The notes under the pieces: model-generated
What the model was told of the DNA's origin: nothing
Seen by the model: the letters and a program-made list of their open reading frames with translations, nothing else
Database searches by the model: none
In this document: piece by piece, positions 24,201 through 35,640 of the stretch
Position numbering within the stretch: the stretch's first letter is position 1
Layout of the letters: each line of letters opens with the position of its first letter
Translations under genes and position numbers: made by a program
Origin: Cordia subcordata
Lineage: Eukaryota; Streptophyta; Magnoliopsida; Boraginales; Cordiaceae
Assembly: GCA_028554755.1 (NCBI GenBank)
Contig: JAPTOF010000012.1
Span: forward strand, 700,501 to 764,500
Reading direction: 5' to 3'
Length of the DNA stretch: 64,000 bases

Positions 24201-27200
24201 TCACATCCTGAATGTTGACCTCCCCCTCATTTTTATGATCATTTATATTGTTCACTTCAGAGGATGAATTCGCCATTAATATTTCAGAAGGAGTTACCAA
24301 ATGTGTAGGATGCTTGAACTTAATGGGATGACTAAGAGGGGAGGAAATATCATCAGTTGATACTTTATTTTCCTCATTTCTCGAATGATCATCTTTCACA
24401 GCAACATCAGACAACTTCCCACGAACAGCGTCCAATTGTCCATCAGCCGAATGTTCAACAACTTTCTGCTCAGCGACGTGATCGTTAACAGAAGGTATTG
24501 GCTCAAAGCTGCTTGATGGACTTCTAAAACCAGAATGTTTTCCAGACAACCTAGGACTTAAAGGAAGTGAAGTTGATGCAACAGAAGCTACCTCAGTAGC
24601 ACTAGTGACAGCTGGCAAAGAAACTGTTTTAGATTCTGCACCATCAGCTGCATCATCATGTACTGAAGATTTGGGCGCAGAACCAGGTACAGTTACCTCA
24701 GTTGGTTTACTCCAGGATGACTCCAATATAGGGAGTCCTTCAAGACTACCAGCATCGCGAGAAACACTAGAATCTGATTTCTCGAGTACAGAATTATCCA
24801 TTGGAGGTGGTAAGCATTGCAATAAATCTAAAGCATACTGCTGAATTGCCTGAGTCTGGACACAATAAACTTGAACAATATGTTCACCATGGGGAAGTAA
24901 ATCACTTGTCCCAGTAAAGCTCAATATTGGCATTGTAACAGTGAACTCTGCTATATAATCCATGCGAGTTGCTGCTGGAAAAGGACCATACTCTATGTGC
25001 ACGGCATATATAGCATTCTTTTTGGCATTTGCCAGTAAGAGAAGACCTGCTTGAGGCAAGGCCACTACTTGGTTGAAGAAAGCATCTTCAACTCGAGCTG
25101 CACCAGAGCTTTTCAATTCCAAGGTCTGTGTACATTCCCATGATTCAGCACTACTTGGGAGCAACCAGCCTTCTTCACTTGCTGACGCCCATATCTTCAT
25201 TTCCCGGTTGAGAGGCCCCTGTAAATATATTTTGAAGCTCAATTACAAGAAGCCATGAACTGCAAGAAAAAGCAATAACGACACCAATCTACTTTTGATT
25301 CTGCTCATTCTCACCAAAATATCCCCAATACCAAAAGCAGCAGGCATACAAAAAGTAACTCCGTTCCATTGAAAACAGGATATAGAACAAGAAGCTACTA
25401 AACTAGCCAAAAGGAGAACTCAGATATATCACATTTAAAGCTGAACTAACACAATTGTGCATGTAATACAGACAGATCATACGCAACAAGAGAGGAAACG
25501 TAATCGACACGTACCCCAGTTATAAGGATGATGTGATCCGGGCGATGTGGAGCAGCCAAGAAAGTAACAGAATTGATAGGTTGACCATCATGTGGCCTGA
25601 GAACAGCTATTGGTTGCAGCTTGCGATCTTCCCAAATTTTTATCTGACATACAATATTAATTTGACATGCGCAGATCAGAAAACAAAAAACTCATTACAG
25701 GCGGAGCATGAAGGGAATGTTTTATCATTCAGTAATTCAAAATTAGAACTAAGAATCATGGACACTCCATTAAGCTATTTGAAGCTTAGAAAAGAAAAAT
25801 TCACCACAAGGCAATATGTCCACGCATACCCAGGACGACCACAACCAATTCGTGTTTGCCACTCCTCTGACTGTATCCAATTATTAAAAGAACAGAAATG
25901 TCTAAAGTATAGGGCAGTTGTTGGAGACTTGTGGAACATCTGTCTGACAGCTGGGGCAAATGGAAAAGTTACATTCAAATTCTTGTAGCTATCGCTATAA
26001 ATTGAGCTAATCAACATAGAGCCAGTGACCCAGTGCACGAGCTTATGAAATGAAACCCTTATCGAATGCAGATTCTTGTAGGTATCACTACAAGTCAAGC
26101 TAATCAGCAAGCAAGTGCATGAGCTTATGCAATTAAACAATGTTATTTACCAGTGATTTTGGCATGTGTAGGCAATTTCCTTACGGTTGCTAGTCTATCC
26201 GTCATGCCTATCAAAGTCTGTTTCCGAGGAGTACTACTAGTTTGGCATATTTATTATTTCTTTTTAACACTTATTAGATTATGTACTTTCCATGTTAGCA
26301 AGCTACTTTCTTCTCAAACATAGTTCTTAGGATCACTATATCTGCCATCTGAGAACAATAATTATTCAGGCTGAACATCATGAATTGCCATTCTCCTACG
26401 ATTACATGCGAGAATCCAACCAACATCTGACAAGAATAAATAAAGGCAGCAAAAGAGATATGCCAATCAAGGAACAATTGTGCATTGAAAACAAAGTGAA
26501 GGTCAAACAAACACGTTTCACATAATATTAAAAGCCAAGTTGTCACAGACCGTGCCATCCACAGAAGCAGAAACCAGTCGGGTGGTCATCCATTGGCACA
26601 TCGACAAGTCAGTGACTTCTCCATCATGGTCACCAACAAGTTGGACACCATCAATCAACCTCTCAACTGGACAAATGAGAGGTTCTTCTGCTGAAAATTT
26701 TTCACCTTTTCCGACTTTGGTAGTATCAATTTTCAGAACACGCCTTCCAATTGCCACTACAAGAACTTCCTGAAAAGGAGCATCATAGCATACTAAATTT
26801 AAAATGAACAATCAGTAAGGAGAAACTATATCACAAATTGGAAATTGGCAAAAGGTATACTTGCTTATGACAATGCCAACAAACTCGTGGATGAACAGAT
26901 TGCCCATCTCCTACAATTTGAATTGCAATAACAATCTTTCCTGTAATCTGTGGCTTATCTTCCTCATCTGGACCTTCAGTAATCTTCCATATGTAAACCC
27001 GCCCATCCACACTAGAGCTGCAAATAGGCATGTGAATATTACAAAATAGAAGATCATAGGACTGTGCAGTTAAATACCAAATAAGAATGCTACCTAGCCA
27101 ACAGATGTACATCCTCGGCAAAGAAAGCCATGTCCGTAACCCTCTGAGAAAGAAATAAACAGGGAAAAGAAATCAAAAGTAAGTAACCAAGGCAGTAACA

Positions 27201-28477
27201 TTGTAAATTCTGCAAAATTTATCCTTTATTAAGGCCATATCTTGATGCTTCACAATCGTACAATACTATAAACAGTTAATATATAATTCCACAACTTCTC
27301 GCCAGAGACTATTCCAATTATTAACTATTTCCATCGAAAATATATTCAAAAAGAATACCTTCCACCCAACATTCATTAGCAAAATCTACATTCATTAGCA
27401 AAATCGATGAGCAGTGTATAACTCTTAACATTCAAGGTGGATAAAGATGCATAAAATTCAATTGAGTTCAACAAAACTAAGTAAGAAAGCGTGATAGGGT
27501 CAACCAAAAACCTCTACATCTGAATGAGGGAACCTAACCTGAGCTAAACCTTTAAGCAGTGATCTCAATGCAGTGTTAATATTAAGCACGCGAATAGCTC
27601 CCAATTTAAGTCCATAACAGATGTAAGTCTTATTGACAGCAATTTGCCGGCCCAAAACGAGTCCAGGATCTGAACCATACTTAGTAATCGGGGTAACCTC
27701 GAGCTGAGGCTGAACCTCACCCGGCAACCTAACATCTATGTCGTAAACAACACGATCACCAATCAAATGCCGCCCTTTTGGCAGCTTACTACTCGGCATA
27801 CGCATTGGACCCGGATGCACAAGACCAACATTAGGCGGCCCAGTGGGCAAAACGGGCATATTTTGAGACATGGCAAAATCGGAACCACCAGAACTAGTCG
27901 GCTGAATCTGACCCATCGTCATCGGCGGTTGATGTGAACCCTCCAAACCAGAAGCCGGCGCGCTCAGTAGCGCCATCAACCGCGCCCCAGCATTAGGATT
28001 ATTAGGGTTTTGAGGGCTTTGCGGGTTTTGGAACTGGTGGTGAGAACTTCCCGGCGGAGGCTGAAGCGGCGGAGTCGGAAACGACAACGACCTCTGGGGA
28101 GGCATATTCGCGAACTCGGCGGCGTTATTAGCAGCCGATGATGGCGAAGGAGGGGCGGCAGCGGAGAACTGATTAACCATGTGGTGGTGGAAGTTGGGGG
28201 AGAGATGGGGATGAAGGAACGGCGACGAAGTAGCTTGCGGAGGATAAGAGTAACCACTGTTGGCGCCACCAGTGGGAGGAGGATAAGAGGCGGAAGGGGG
28301 CGGAAACGGGGATGAAATAACAAAATTAGGGTTAGGGTGCAGAGGAGGAGCAGAAGGGTTGTTGGCGGTGGAGGCGACGGCTGGTGACGGTGAAGCTGAC
28401 GCCGGCGAGGGCTTGAAAAATTTGTGCATATCAAATGGACCTCCACCTGGTTGATTTTGATTTCCAGGTGAAGCCAT
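15202..28477 (-). CDS. VCS: VARICOSE / EDC4 mRNA-decapping scaffold, copy 2 (12 exons, copia in intron 9)
   Basis: Exons in transcript order: 28477-27539, 27143-27094, 27017-26861, 26769-26551, 25643-25515, 25218-23662, 23199-22840, 22760-22641, 21754-21584, 16245-16081, 15971-15846, 15510-15202. Ten of the twelve exon lengths are identical to copy 1; exon 1 is 6 bases longer and exon 6 is 78 bases shorter. The product is 1433 aa with the same leader, WD40 propeller, Ser-rich linker and helical C-terminus. The linker lacks about 26 residues present in copy 1. All borders are GT/AG and I see no stop, so it looks functional. Intron 9 is 5338 bases because it holds a complete copia element in antisense; without it the intron would be 271 bases against 241 in copy 1. 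The ATG was chosen by identity with copy 1; the frame is open 13 codons further upstream without an ATG. Confidence 0.92.
16347..16544 (+). repeat. 5' LTR of the copia element
   Basis: 198 bases, starting TATTAG rather than the usual TG and ending in ...CCAACA. Contains TATAAATA (about 16481) as probable promoter and AATGAAATA near the 3' part. It differs from the 3' LTR at four sites. Confidence 0.95.
16545..16557 (+). other. Primer-binding site (initiator tRNA-Met type) of the copia element
   Basis: TGGTATCCAGAGC directly follows the 5' LTR. The usual copia site complementary to tRNA-iMet has one C fewer in the middle, so this site carries a one-base insertion. Confidence 0.8.
16930..21250 (+). 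pseudogene. copia gag-pol polyprotein, interrupted
   Basis: The frame opens at ATG 16930 with a copia-type gag. The zinc knuckle [14 protein letters not shown] (CX2CX4HX4C) lies at about 17782, and the protease motif WFLDTGAT at about 17980. Near 18350-18365 the frame shifts by one; the next frame carries the GAG-pre-integrase motif (WHLRLGHP) and the integrase core with [15 protein letters not shown] and VERKH. Stops TAG 19715-19717 and TGA 20141-20143 (at a position usually Trp) interrupt the reverse transcriptase ([10 protein letters not shown] at about 20251) and RNase H (STEAEYRSM at about 20863) frame, which ends at 21250 inside the 3' LTR. The second integrase catalytic Asp of the DDE triad reads Asn (AAT). 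The element cannot make its own enzymes. Confidence 0.93.
21203..21210 (+). other. Polypurine tract of the copia element
   Basis: GAGGGGGA ends immediately before the 3' LTR, the expected plus-strand primer site. Confidence 0.85.
21211..21408 (+). repeat. 3' LTR of the copia element
   Basis: 198 bases, same ends as the 5' LTR, followed by the second copy of the TAGGG target duplication. Four substitutions relative to the 5' LTR (about 2%). Confidence 0.95.
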
Positions 28478-29119
28478 GTAAAATGGTGGCTCTATAATCA
28501 ATAATAATCGATACAAACAGATCTGATATCTATGTTCGTGCGTCTGTATGTATATACATATATATATATATATATATTGAATATTGACGTGTGTGTATAT
28601 ACAGAGAGAGGGTGGGGGGGGGGGAGAGGAGATCCAAGGGGGGAACTATAGGGAGCAGAGCCCAGAGAAGGGCAAAATATGTAATTATTTTAATAAAACA
28701 ACTGACCTCTAAACTTTTTAGTAGCAGTAGTAGAGTGAAGAAGAGGAGAGATGAGGGGGTGGGGGCAGATTAGGATGACAGTGACGGGTGGGAATTTTTA
28801 TTGTTATTCTTTTTTTTTTTTGTCGGAATTTTTTTTTTAATTGTTATTCTTGGTATTATGATTGGGTGTGATGTTGGTACATACCCCCTCAACATTCGGT
28901 AAAATAAGAATCTCTTGTGAGTCTTTTGGCCCCATTCAACAACAGCTTCCTGCATAGTTTTTAATCCTTTTAATTATTATTGTTTGATAAATTAATATTT
29001 TTGCTATAAACTTTTAGACCCTTATGTTTTTCTTGTGGCGAGTAATGCTTAAGATTATCGGTATATATTTTCTTCCTTTTTTTTTCCGATTGAGACGCCG
29101 GACATGCGTACAACTTACA
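28478..29119 (-). promoter_or_regulatory. 5' flank of VARICOSE copy 2
   Basis: Contains a TA microsatellite (about 28555-28577), a GA/G-rich tract (about 28604-28645) and the GTAGTAGAGTGAAG block (about 28727) shared with copy 1, probably 5' UTR and promoter. Beyond about 28750 similarity to copy 1 is lost; poly-T runs lie at about 28810 and 28830. Confidence 0.5.
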
Positions 29120-29520
29120 AACTATGAAAGAGCTTATTAGAACTCGTGAGATATCGATGTACTATCAACTAAAGGAACTCTGTCGTTCAAGTCACTAAAA
29201 ACTAATAGGAACTTATAGAGACAATCCGTGTGATGTCGGGCAAAGAAACATTGATGCTTAAGTCAATGATTAGATCAAAAGAGTTCATCAAAACTCGAGG
29301 GAACATTAATATGGTGTCAACTAAAGGAATTCCGATACTCAAGTAAGTGAAACAGCTAATTGGAACTCAAGGGAATACTAATGTAGTACCACCCAATGAG
29401 CTTTAATGCTCAAATCAATGACTGGATAGAAAAAACTAATAAAAACTCATGAGAACACCACTGAGGTGCCAGCCAAATAAATTTCGACACTCAAGTCATT
29501 GCTCAGATTGAACTTGAAAT
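29120..29520 (-). repeat. Degenerate tandem repeat block resembling LTR-retrotransposon DNA
   Basis: About five diverged units of 70-82 bases, each with an AACTC(G/A)(A/T)GRGAA block (29141, 29210, 29292, 29364, 29444) and, offset, a CCGAxxCTCAAGTCA-like block. Read on the minus strand these give TGACTTGAGyrTCGG-like sequence, a motif I associate with plant LTR termini and leaders. No coding domain accompanies it. Confidence 0.5.
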
Positions 29521-31521
29521 TGAGTAAAGAATGATATGTTTAAGAATTGCTTATTTGCGAAAAAAGTAGATTGCCAATGGCCTAGGTGGGTATTTATAGA
29601 TTCTTATTAGGCAGAGCTTGGATAAAATCTGCCTATATGGCGGGTACTTGAGTGATGGAGTTTCAATAGGATTACTGTGATTAAATTACAGGAGAAGATA
29701 GGCTCTTAGTTGGCTCAAAGCACGTGCTGAAGTTCTTAGGCTTGACCTCAACGAGATTAAAGCCACGTGGGCTAAGATCCTATCACTCAACTAAGTTAGT
29801 ACCTTATTCGGGTAAGGTATAATTCGCGATCTCAAAGACCCAATTGAGTCAATCCCTCTTCCAATCAAGTATAACTCGAGACTTAGAATACACAGATCGA
29901 GTCGAAATTGACCCATATAAGTTGCGATGTTAGAATAAATAAATAGTGAAGCTATTAAGCTCACAGTAGACAATAAATTTAATCATGATTTTTTTTAGTA
30001 TTCGTAATAGATCATATTATAAACATTAAATGATGGGCAATTAAAATTTCAAATTAAAAATAACCATATAATAACTAATACAGACAACAACTGTTATTTG
30101 TAAACGCAAAACAAAAAATGAACTCACTTAATAAAAGTCCTTTGCATATGAAAATAATTACACACATATCTGTTTTCAGTAGAAGTCCTTTTAGCCATAG
30201 TCTTTTTTCTAAATGGTCTTTCCAAAAATAGCATTTGCAGAGTAAAAACCAAACTACTCAATGTAGTTATTAATATTTTGAAATTTAGAAATAATTCTTG
30301 CTTAAAATATTAACTAATTGACAATTAAATATCCAAATTAAAAATAACTCACCCGAACGTGATAGATCTCACAATTTTTGCAGTAGAAGAAATCTTATAT
30401 GTACTTTCATATTCATTTATGAATTCTTGTATATACTTTGGTATACTGTGTATTGCATGGAGTTAATTATTTTTAATTGTAGACCACAAATTTAATTATG
30501 AATCTTTTGGGATTTCACAAAAAGACCTCATTCAAAATTAATTGGTTGGTAATTAACTCTACAAATTAAAAATTCTAATAGATATGAATAATAAATGATA
30601 AATTAATACACTAAGGATGTCATATAAATGATGATTTGACACTCTACTCTAAAATTACTTAAAAGAGAAAAATTAACATATATATAATAGATAAATTAAT
30701 TAAAAAACATAAAGGTTAATATAATAGAGAGAAAAGGAAGAACTTTTTTTGATTCTCGTAATATAACTTATACAATTCAAAGAATTTCTATTGATTCGCG
30801 TGTAACTTAATACAATATACTGCAATGTTCTTGTATTGTTCCCCTTGAGTCTTGATCTAAACTTTATAATGTATGGACTCTTATTTGTAGCAAAAATACA
30901 AGAAAAGTATAACTATTAAATTTTGTTCAGATACAAGATTCATGTTTGTTATATACTTATCTCAAATCTTAAATTTGAAATGTATATCATTTAATGTGGA
31001 TTTTAAACTTAAGATTTCAGGTAAGCATATAGCAAACACATCATTAATCTAACCCGCGAGAGTTTTAAATAATAAAGAATCACATTAAGTGTTTGAATAA
31101 TTGGAAACTACAACGAGATCGAACCATCATTTTAATTCGACAATTTCATAACTCCATTTACATTAATTTGGACTAATCATGAATATTTAGACCATGACAT
31201 ATGCTTGAAATGACTTCTAAAAATTATAACCGCGCCATGACAAACCTACCTTCATTGTAGACGTTACCCTTTAATCGTGGCATGTGAGAACTCCACTTGA
31301 CATGACTTTGAAAAATTACAGTCGATTTTCTTTTCTTAAAAAATATACTCAATCGAGTGTCCTACAATGGAGAGAATCGGGGTTTGTTTAGTGTCTGGTG
31401 TACTTGAAGTTTGATTACGTTAAGATTTCAAATAACGTCATATTATTCAAAGTAAAGCAAAGAGAATTTTTCTGAGAGATTCCGGTAATATTCCCTCCAT
31501 GGTTCTTCAAATGCTTAGTCC
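29521..31521. other. AT-rich intergenic region
   Basis: The first 450 bases may continue the LTR-like material. The rest is AT-rich without a recognisable gene, RNA or repeat. Confidence 0.4.
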
Positions 31522-31533
31522 TATATATATAAA
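31522..31533 (+). promoter_or_regulatory. TATA box of the candidate small-protein gene
   Basis: TATATATATAAA is followed by a CACACA/CT/C-rich stretch, about 100 bases upstream of the ATG at 31636. Confidence 0.5.
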
Positions 31534-31635
31534 GTTAGCCACTATCTCCCACACACACAATCTCCCTCCCCCCCCACTTTCAACTTGTTCGTGCGGATCG
31601 TATTGTATTTTTCTTTATAACGTTATAATGTTGTG

Positions 31636-31916
31636 ATGCAGAAGGGATGCGGGAGCTTGCTTGAGCTACTGAAGCGGTTGACCCAATCTCAACTACTAAC
31701 CGAGCCTCTAGTTGCCAAAGTAAGCTCTCATGCATTGTGTGTAATAATTTTCAGGTGATTGGAACTTGGAAAAATACAAATCATGCAAATATATTTATGT
31801 TCAATATCTCTTTGCTATTTAATTCTTAGGAATATCAAAGGGAGGTTGACAAGCGTACGAGTAGTGGGTGGATTTTACGCATATGCGAGTCCCGTAAACA
31901 CCTCGGGTATGATTAG
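31636..31916 (+). CDS. Candidate two-exon gene for a 56-aa protein of unknown function
   Basis: Exon 1 31636-31719 (28 codons, MQKGCGSLLELLKRL...) ends AAA|GTAAGC. Exon 2 31830-31916 follows a pyrimidine-rich TTCTTAG acceptor and continues in phase (EYQREVDKRTSSGWILRICE...) to TAG 914-916. The predicted peptide is basic with an amphipathic Leu-rich N-terminal helix. I do not recognise the family. Support is a TATA box, a good donor, a phase-preserving acceptor and protein-like composition. An alternative acceptor at 31754 and a donor at 31905 with a strong pyrimidine-tract acceptor at about 31968 allow other forms. A two-codon upstream frame (ATG TTG TGA, 31628-31636) overlaps the start codon by one base. 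It may also be a fragment of a larger gene or a non-coding transcript. Confidence 0.4.
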
Positions 31917-32561
31917 TCGTTTTACATTCGTTTTCTCTTTTTTTTTTTTTTTTTCTTTTTCCTCCAAGGATTATAGATACATATCACAACCTTCATTGAA
32001 TCTCAAGAAAAAATCTAAGTACTACTAGCCATTCTTGCTTTTGCTTAGCTGGGGCCGGCTGGGTCTGCCTTGACAATGATTGATTAGCTCCTACTGAATT
32101 TTCTTAGTCTAGCAAAAGCTGTAGGGTCAAGCTTCTTATATTGCAGTCTTGAGACATATATACAAAAATGAAACGTATGTAAATGGTTTTAGTGTATCAA
32201 ATTGAGCAGCAATAGTTTGCAAGGAAAGCGATCCTCAATTATTAGGTTTTGATTTGGCTTAATAGTGAGATTTGAACCATTGAACTATAGAACTTTTAAC
32301 AGTAGAATATTGATTAAAAGTGTTTTTGAACAATGACCATTAATTGTTTAATCTCTTATTTTAAAAATTGAACTTTTAACATATTCTAGGCTTTTAAAAC
32401 CGTTCCCCTCTTAAATCTATATACTCAGTGGTCTAGTTGAGAGGTTTCAAACTGTACGGGTTTAAATTTATTTTATATTGCGTTGACCAAGTTTTGACTA
32501 TATTTGTACTTCTTGTCACCGTGGAATAAACTGGTCCTGTAGTTACCCTCTGATAGACTAA
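31917..32561. other. Intergenic, nothing recognised
   Basis: AT-rich sequence with a long T tract (about 31938-31965). It may contain a third exon of the candidate small-protein gene, but I cannot confirm one. Confidence 0.4.
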
Positions 32562-33033
32562 GAGGGTGTTTGGTTTGTTTTTTTTTTCTGGTCAAACTTA
32601 CTTAAAGCCTAATTTAAGTTAATAGAAGTGTTTGTTTTAATTAAAAATGTACTTTTTTTAAGTAGCTTTAAGTAGAAAATAAAAAGCTCCTCAACCCCAA
32701 CTTTTGCTTTTCATGGCTTTAAGCACGTTAAAAAAAAGCAAGTTTGACCAAATCATTTACTATCTTATTCTTACCTCTTTATTTTTATTACTAAAATATC
32801 TTTTCTCTTTTATCTTATACTTACATTTTTAAATTATATTTTAATATCCTTAATAATTATTTTAACTATATAACTTACTTTTCAACCCACTTTAATCAAA
32901 CATATAAATACTTATTTTTATAACTATAACTTTTATTCAAACACGTAACTACTTAAAGTTGACAATAAAAAAAAGCCACTTAAAGCTAAAAGTGCTTTAA
33001 GTAGCTTTTTTATAAGCCAATCCAAACACCCTC
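32562..33033. mobile_element. Tourist-like TIR element, 472 bp, with TAA target duplication
   Basis: Ends GAGGGTGTTTGG and CCAAACACCCTC are perfect 12-base inverted repeats, flanked by TAA on both sides (32559-32561, 33034-33036). Subterminal AAGTAGCTTTAAGTAG and CTTTAAGTAGCTTTTTT blocks are partly complementary. No transposase, so non-autonomous. The 3-bp TAA duplication and TIR fit PIF/Harbinger. Confidence 0.8.
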
Positions 33034-33491
33034 TAAAACGTTGCACGGCTGATATGCTTTCAGTTTGTGACAAATTACTGACGAAAATATGGTCATGGAT
33101 CCAAGTAGAGAATTACGCAACTCCGATAATTTAAGAGAGATGACAAAGACGTTAAACGTTGTAGATCTTAGAACAATGAAAATCATCAAGTTAGACAGAT
33201 GGGAGAGGGTGAATTTGGATGCATTGATGAACAAGAAGAATATGCTTCACAACAGTACTGTTCCCCTGATCATATTCTTGAAAAAAATGTTTTTACATGC
33301 CAAATCATGTAAATTCCACCCACAAATCTGTTTTTACAATAATGCCTGTACCAGAAGCTGATCCTTTCTCCTGAAATCAATCTATATATATACACAAACA
33401 AATTGCATATGGACAAAGAATAGTTGGCTCACTGCAACAAATCTGGCACAAGAACATCATACAAGCGTAGACTGCACAAATTTGGACTAAT
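33034..33491. other. Intergenic and probable 3' UTR of the BTB gene
   Basis: No gene of its own recognised; the right part is the probable 3' untranslated region of the minus-strand BTB gene. Confidence 0.4.
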
Positions 33492-35640
33492 TCAGAAACC
33501 TTTCCAGGCTCCAAGAACTTCATGGAAGATTTCAGCAATCAAGTCTCTATCAGCGCATTGCAGAAAGGTATTAAACTCATTGCGGATGTCAAAGATCTTG
33601 CCAAACTTCACAAGATACCTCATGCAGCGGATCTTCAGTTTCTGCAATTGGTAAAGATGAGCATGTTGGAGCCTTTCCAGAACATTCTTCGTATCAATGT
33701 CTTCGAGAAGGCTTTCGTGGCACGCCTCTTTCAAATCCGAGACATCATACTTATCGGCTGCTTGAAGAAGGGCGAGCCTATGGCTTAGGAAGTCTTCCTC
33801 CTGAATGTTCCCGTAGATGTAATTCAGAAAAGCCTGGCAAGCTTCAATGGACATGTCAGAGATGTTTATGGTGGAAAGTTCTTTCTCTTTGAGGTCATGA
33901 GAGAACATGCCGAGAAAAACAGGTGATCGCGCAGCAAGAACAGCACGGTGTGCTCCAACGGTTCCATCAGAAGCACTGATCACGATATCTGTGTGGATGC
34001 TTTCGGACAACATTCGGCCAAGGGATGTTAGAGCTGCTGCATTGGATTGTTTCTGCCTAGATTCTTCAGTCCAGATTGAGCAAGGCTCCTTACCCTGCAA
34101 CTTTTTAACCATAGTTGTTAAACCTTTTAGATAGCACACTATGCCTCTATTCAATTGATCTAAACAGGATGTGCAAAATGGCTGACTAAATCAAATCATA
34201 CGTTTGGAGATGCAATCTTCAAATCAAGGAACTCAACGTCAATGATGAATTTTCCAGTTAATGGAACTTCAAGCGCCCAAACAAAGTCGTCGTTGCTCTT
34301 GATCCGCTTATCTCTAACTTCTGCAAAGATGATCAAACAACATACAGGGGTGGATTTAGAATTCTCTTGAACTGGGAGATATAATACACAACTAAACAAA
34401 CCCAAGACTGATATTGTCTTCCGGCGCGGGTAATTGATTTTTTAAACCAAAAACTTAAAAGCTTTATGGGGTCAGTGGAAGCTGCAACCCCCCTATGGCA
34501 CCTCTCGTATCGGTGGCTATTGACGCAAGTGTAAAAAACTATCAATTATTACATAAATCCAAAACTAGATAACTGTGATAACTAAAAATGCAGCATCAGA
34601 AAATTTACCTGGATGAACCAAAGTTTTTCGATCTCCTACTGATGAGATCACTCTAATTATAAAGGATGCAATTGGAGGATTCTCTCTTGTCAGGTTTGAT
34701 ATCTCAGGGTACAATTTGATGAATAATGTCCTATTCTTCTCCACAGACAGATGCCTTTAACAATGAGCAAAAACAGTAAACACCAATTTCCTATATATAT
34801 TAAAAAGATAAAAGACACCTGAATATCTCAACAGCATATGAAAAGAGTTGCAAAAAATACAGAAACGAAAATCATGATGTCTATGAATAGAGATCATATT
34901 CTCAATTAATCACCAGAAAAATATAAAATCATTAATCAAATTCACATAACATTATTCATTAATCACAAAAGCTAGAGTATTTTCTTGATAATTATGATGC
35001 CATGTTTCATCCGCACTCCCCTGTTTCTTCAACTTCTAAAAAATAAAATAAACAGAGCACTAAGAACCTGTTATAAAATCACTAAGCACAGGAAATGGCA
35101 CAATCTCATGTCCACGAGCGAGATTTTGGCTCGTTCAGATTACTTTTTATAAAAGTGTTTTTTTTTTTTAAACAACTTTTTAAAAAAGCGTTTATTTGAT
35201 GAGCTAAAAGTTCTGACTTTAAGAGTTGTATTTGAGCAGAGTTACAACTTTTTAATAAGCTAAGCTAAATAGTTAGCGCAAAAATAACATACTTTCTTCC
35301 GCGAAAAAAGTGTTTTTTTTCCTCGAAAAAAAAAAAAAGCCAATTTACACCGGCCCTGTTTACCCGATGATTTAGATTAATCGTCAAGGAGACGAATATC
35401 AGACCGAATTATTATTTAACCTCGTAACACTAGCTTATAAGCGACACTCATATTATCTCGGGAAAAAAAAAAAAGCAAATGAAAGAAAAAAAAAAAAAGA
35501 GAGGGAATCGTGAAGGCTGACCAATTCCACTGGCCGATCTTGAAAGGATCGGATTTGCGGTAAGTACAAGAAGCCAAGTTGTCGATCCTCCATTGGGCTA
35601 GCCGCGACGTCGTTTCAACCCGGTACGCAGAGTCTGTCAT
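33492..35640 (-). CDS. BTB/POZ domain protein (At1g21780-like), 4 exons
   Basis: Exons in transcript order: 35640-35522, 34754-34609, 34320-34202, 34094-33492, all with GT/AG borders and consistent phase, giving 328 aa. The N-terminal half (about 8-140) is MATH-like: RLAQWRIDNL, SDPFKIGQWNWHLSVEKN, then NPPIASFIIRV and DDFVWALEVPLTGKFIIDVEFLDL. The BTB domain runs from about 155 to 255 (HTDIVISASDGTVGAHRAVL, SPVFLGMFSHDLKEKE), followed by a BACK-like helical tail. Length and order match Arabidopsis At1g21780, whose product binds cullin 3, so a role as substrate adaptor of a CUL3 ubiquitin ligase is the family-based expectation. Start at the conserved MTDS; an upstream in-frame extension exists but lies outside the conserved region. 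Confidence 0.9.
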
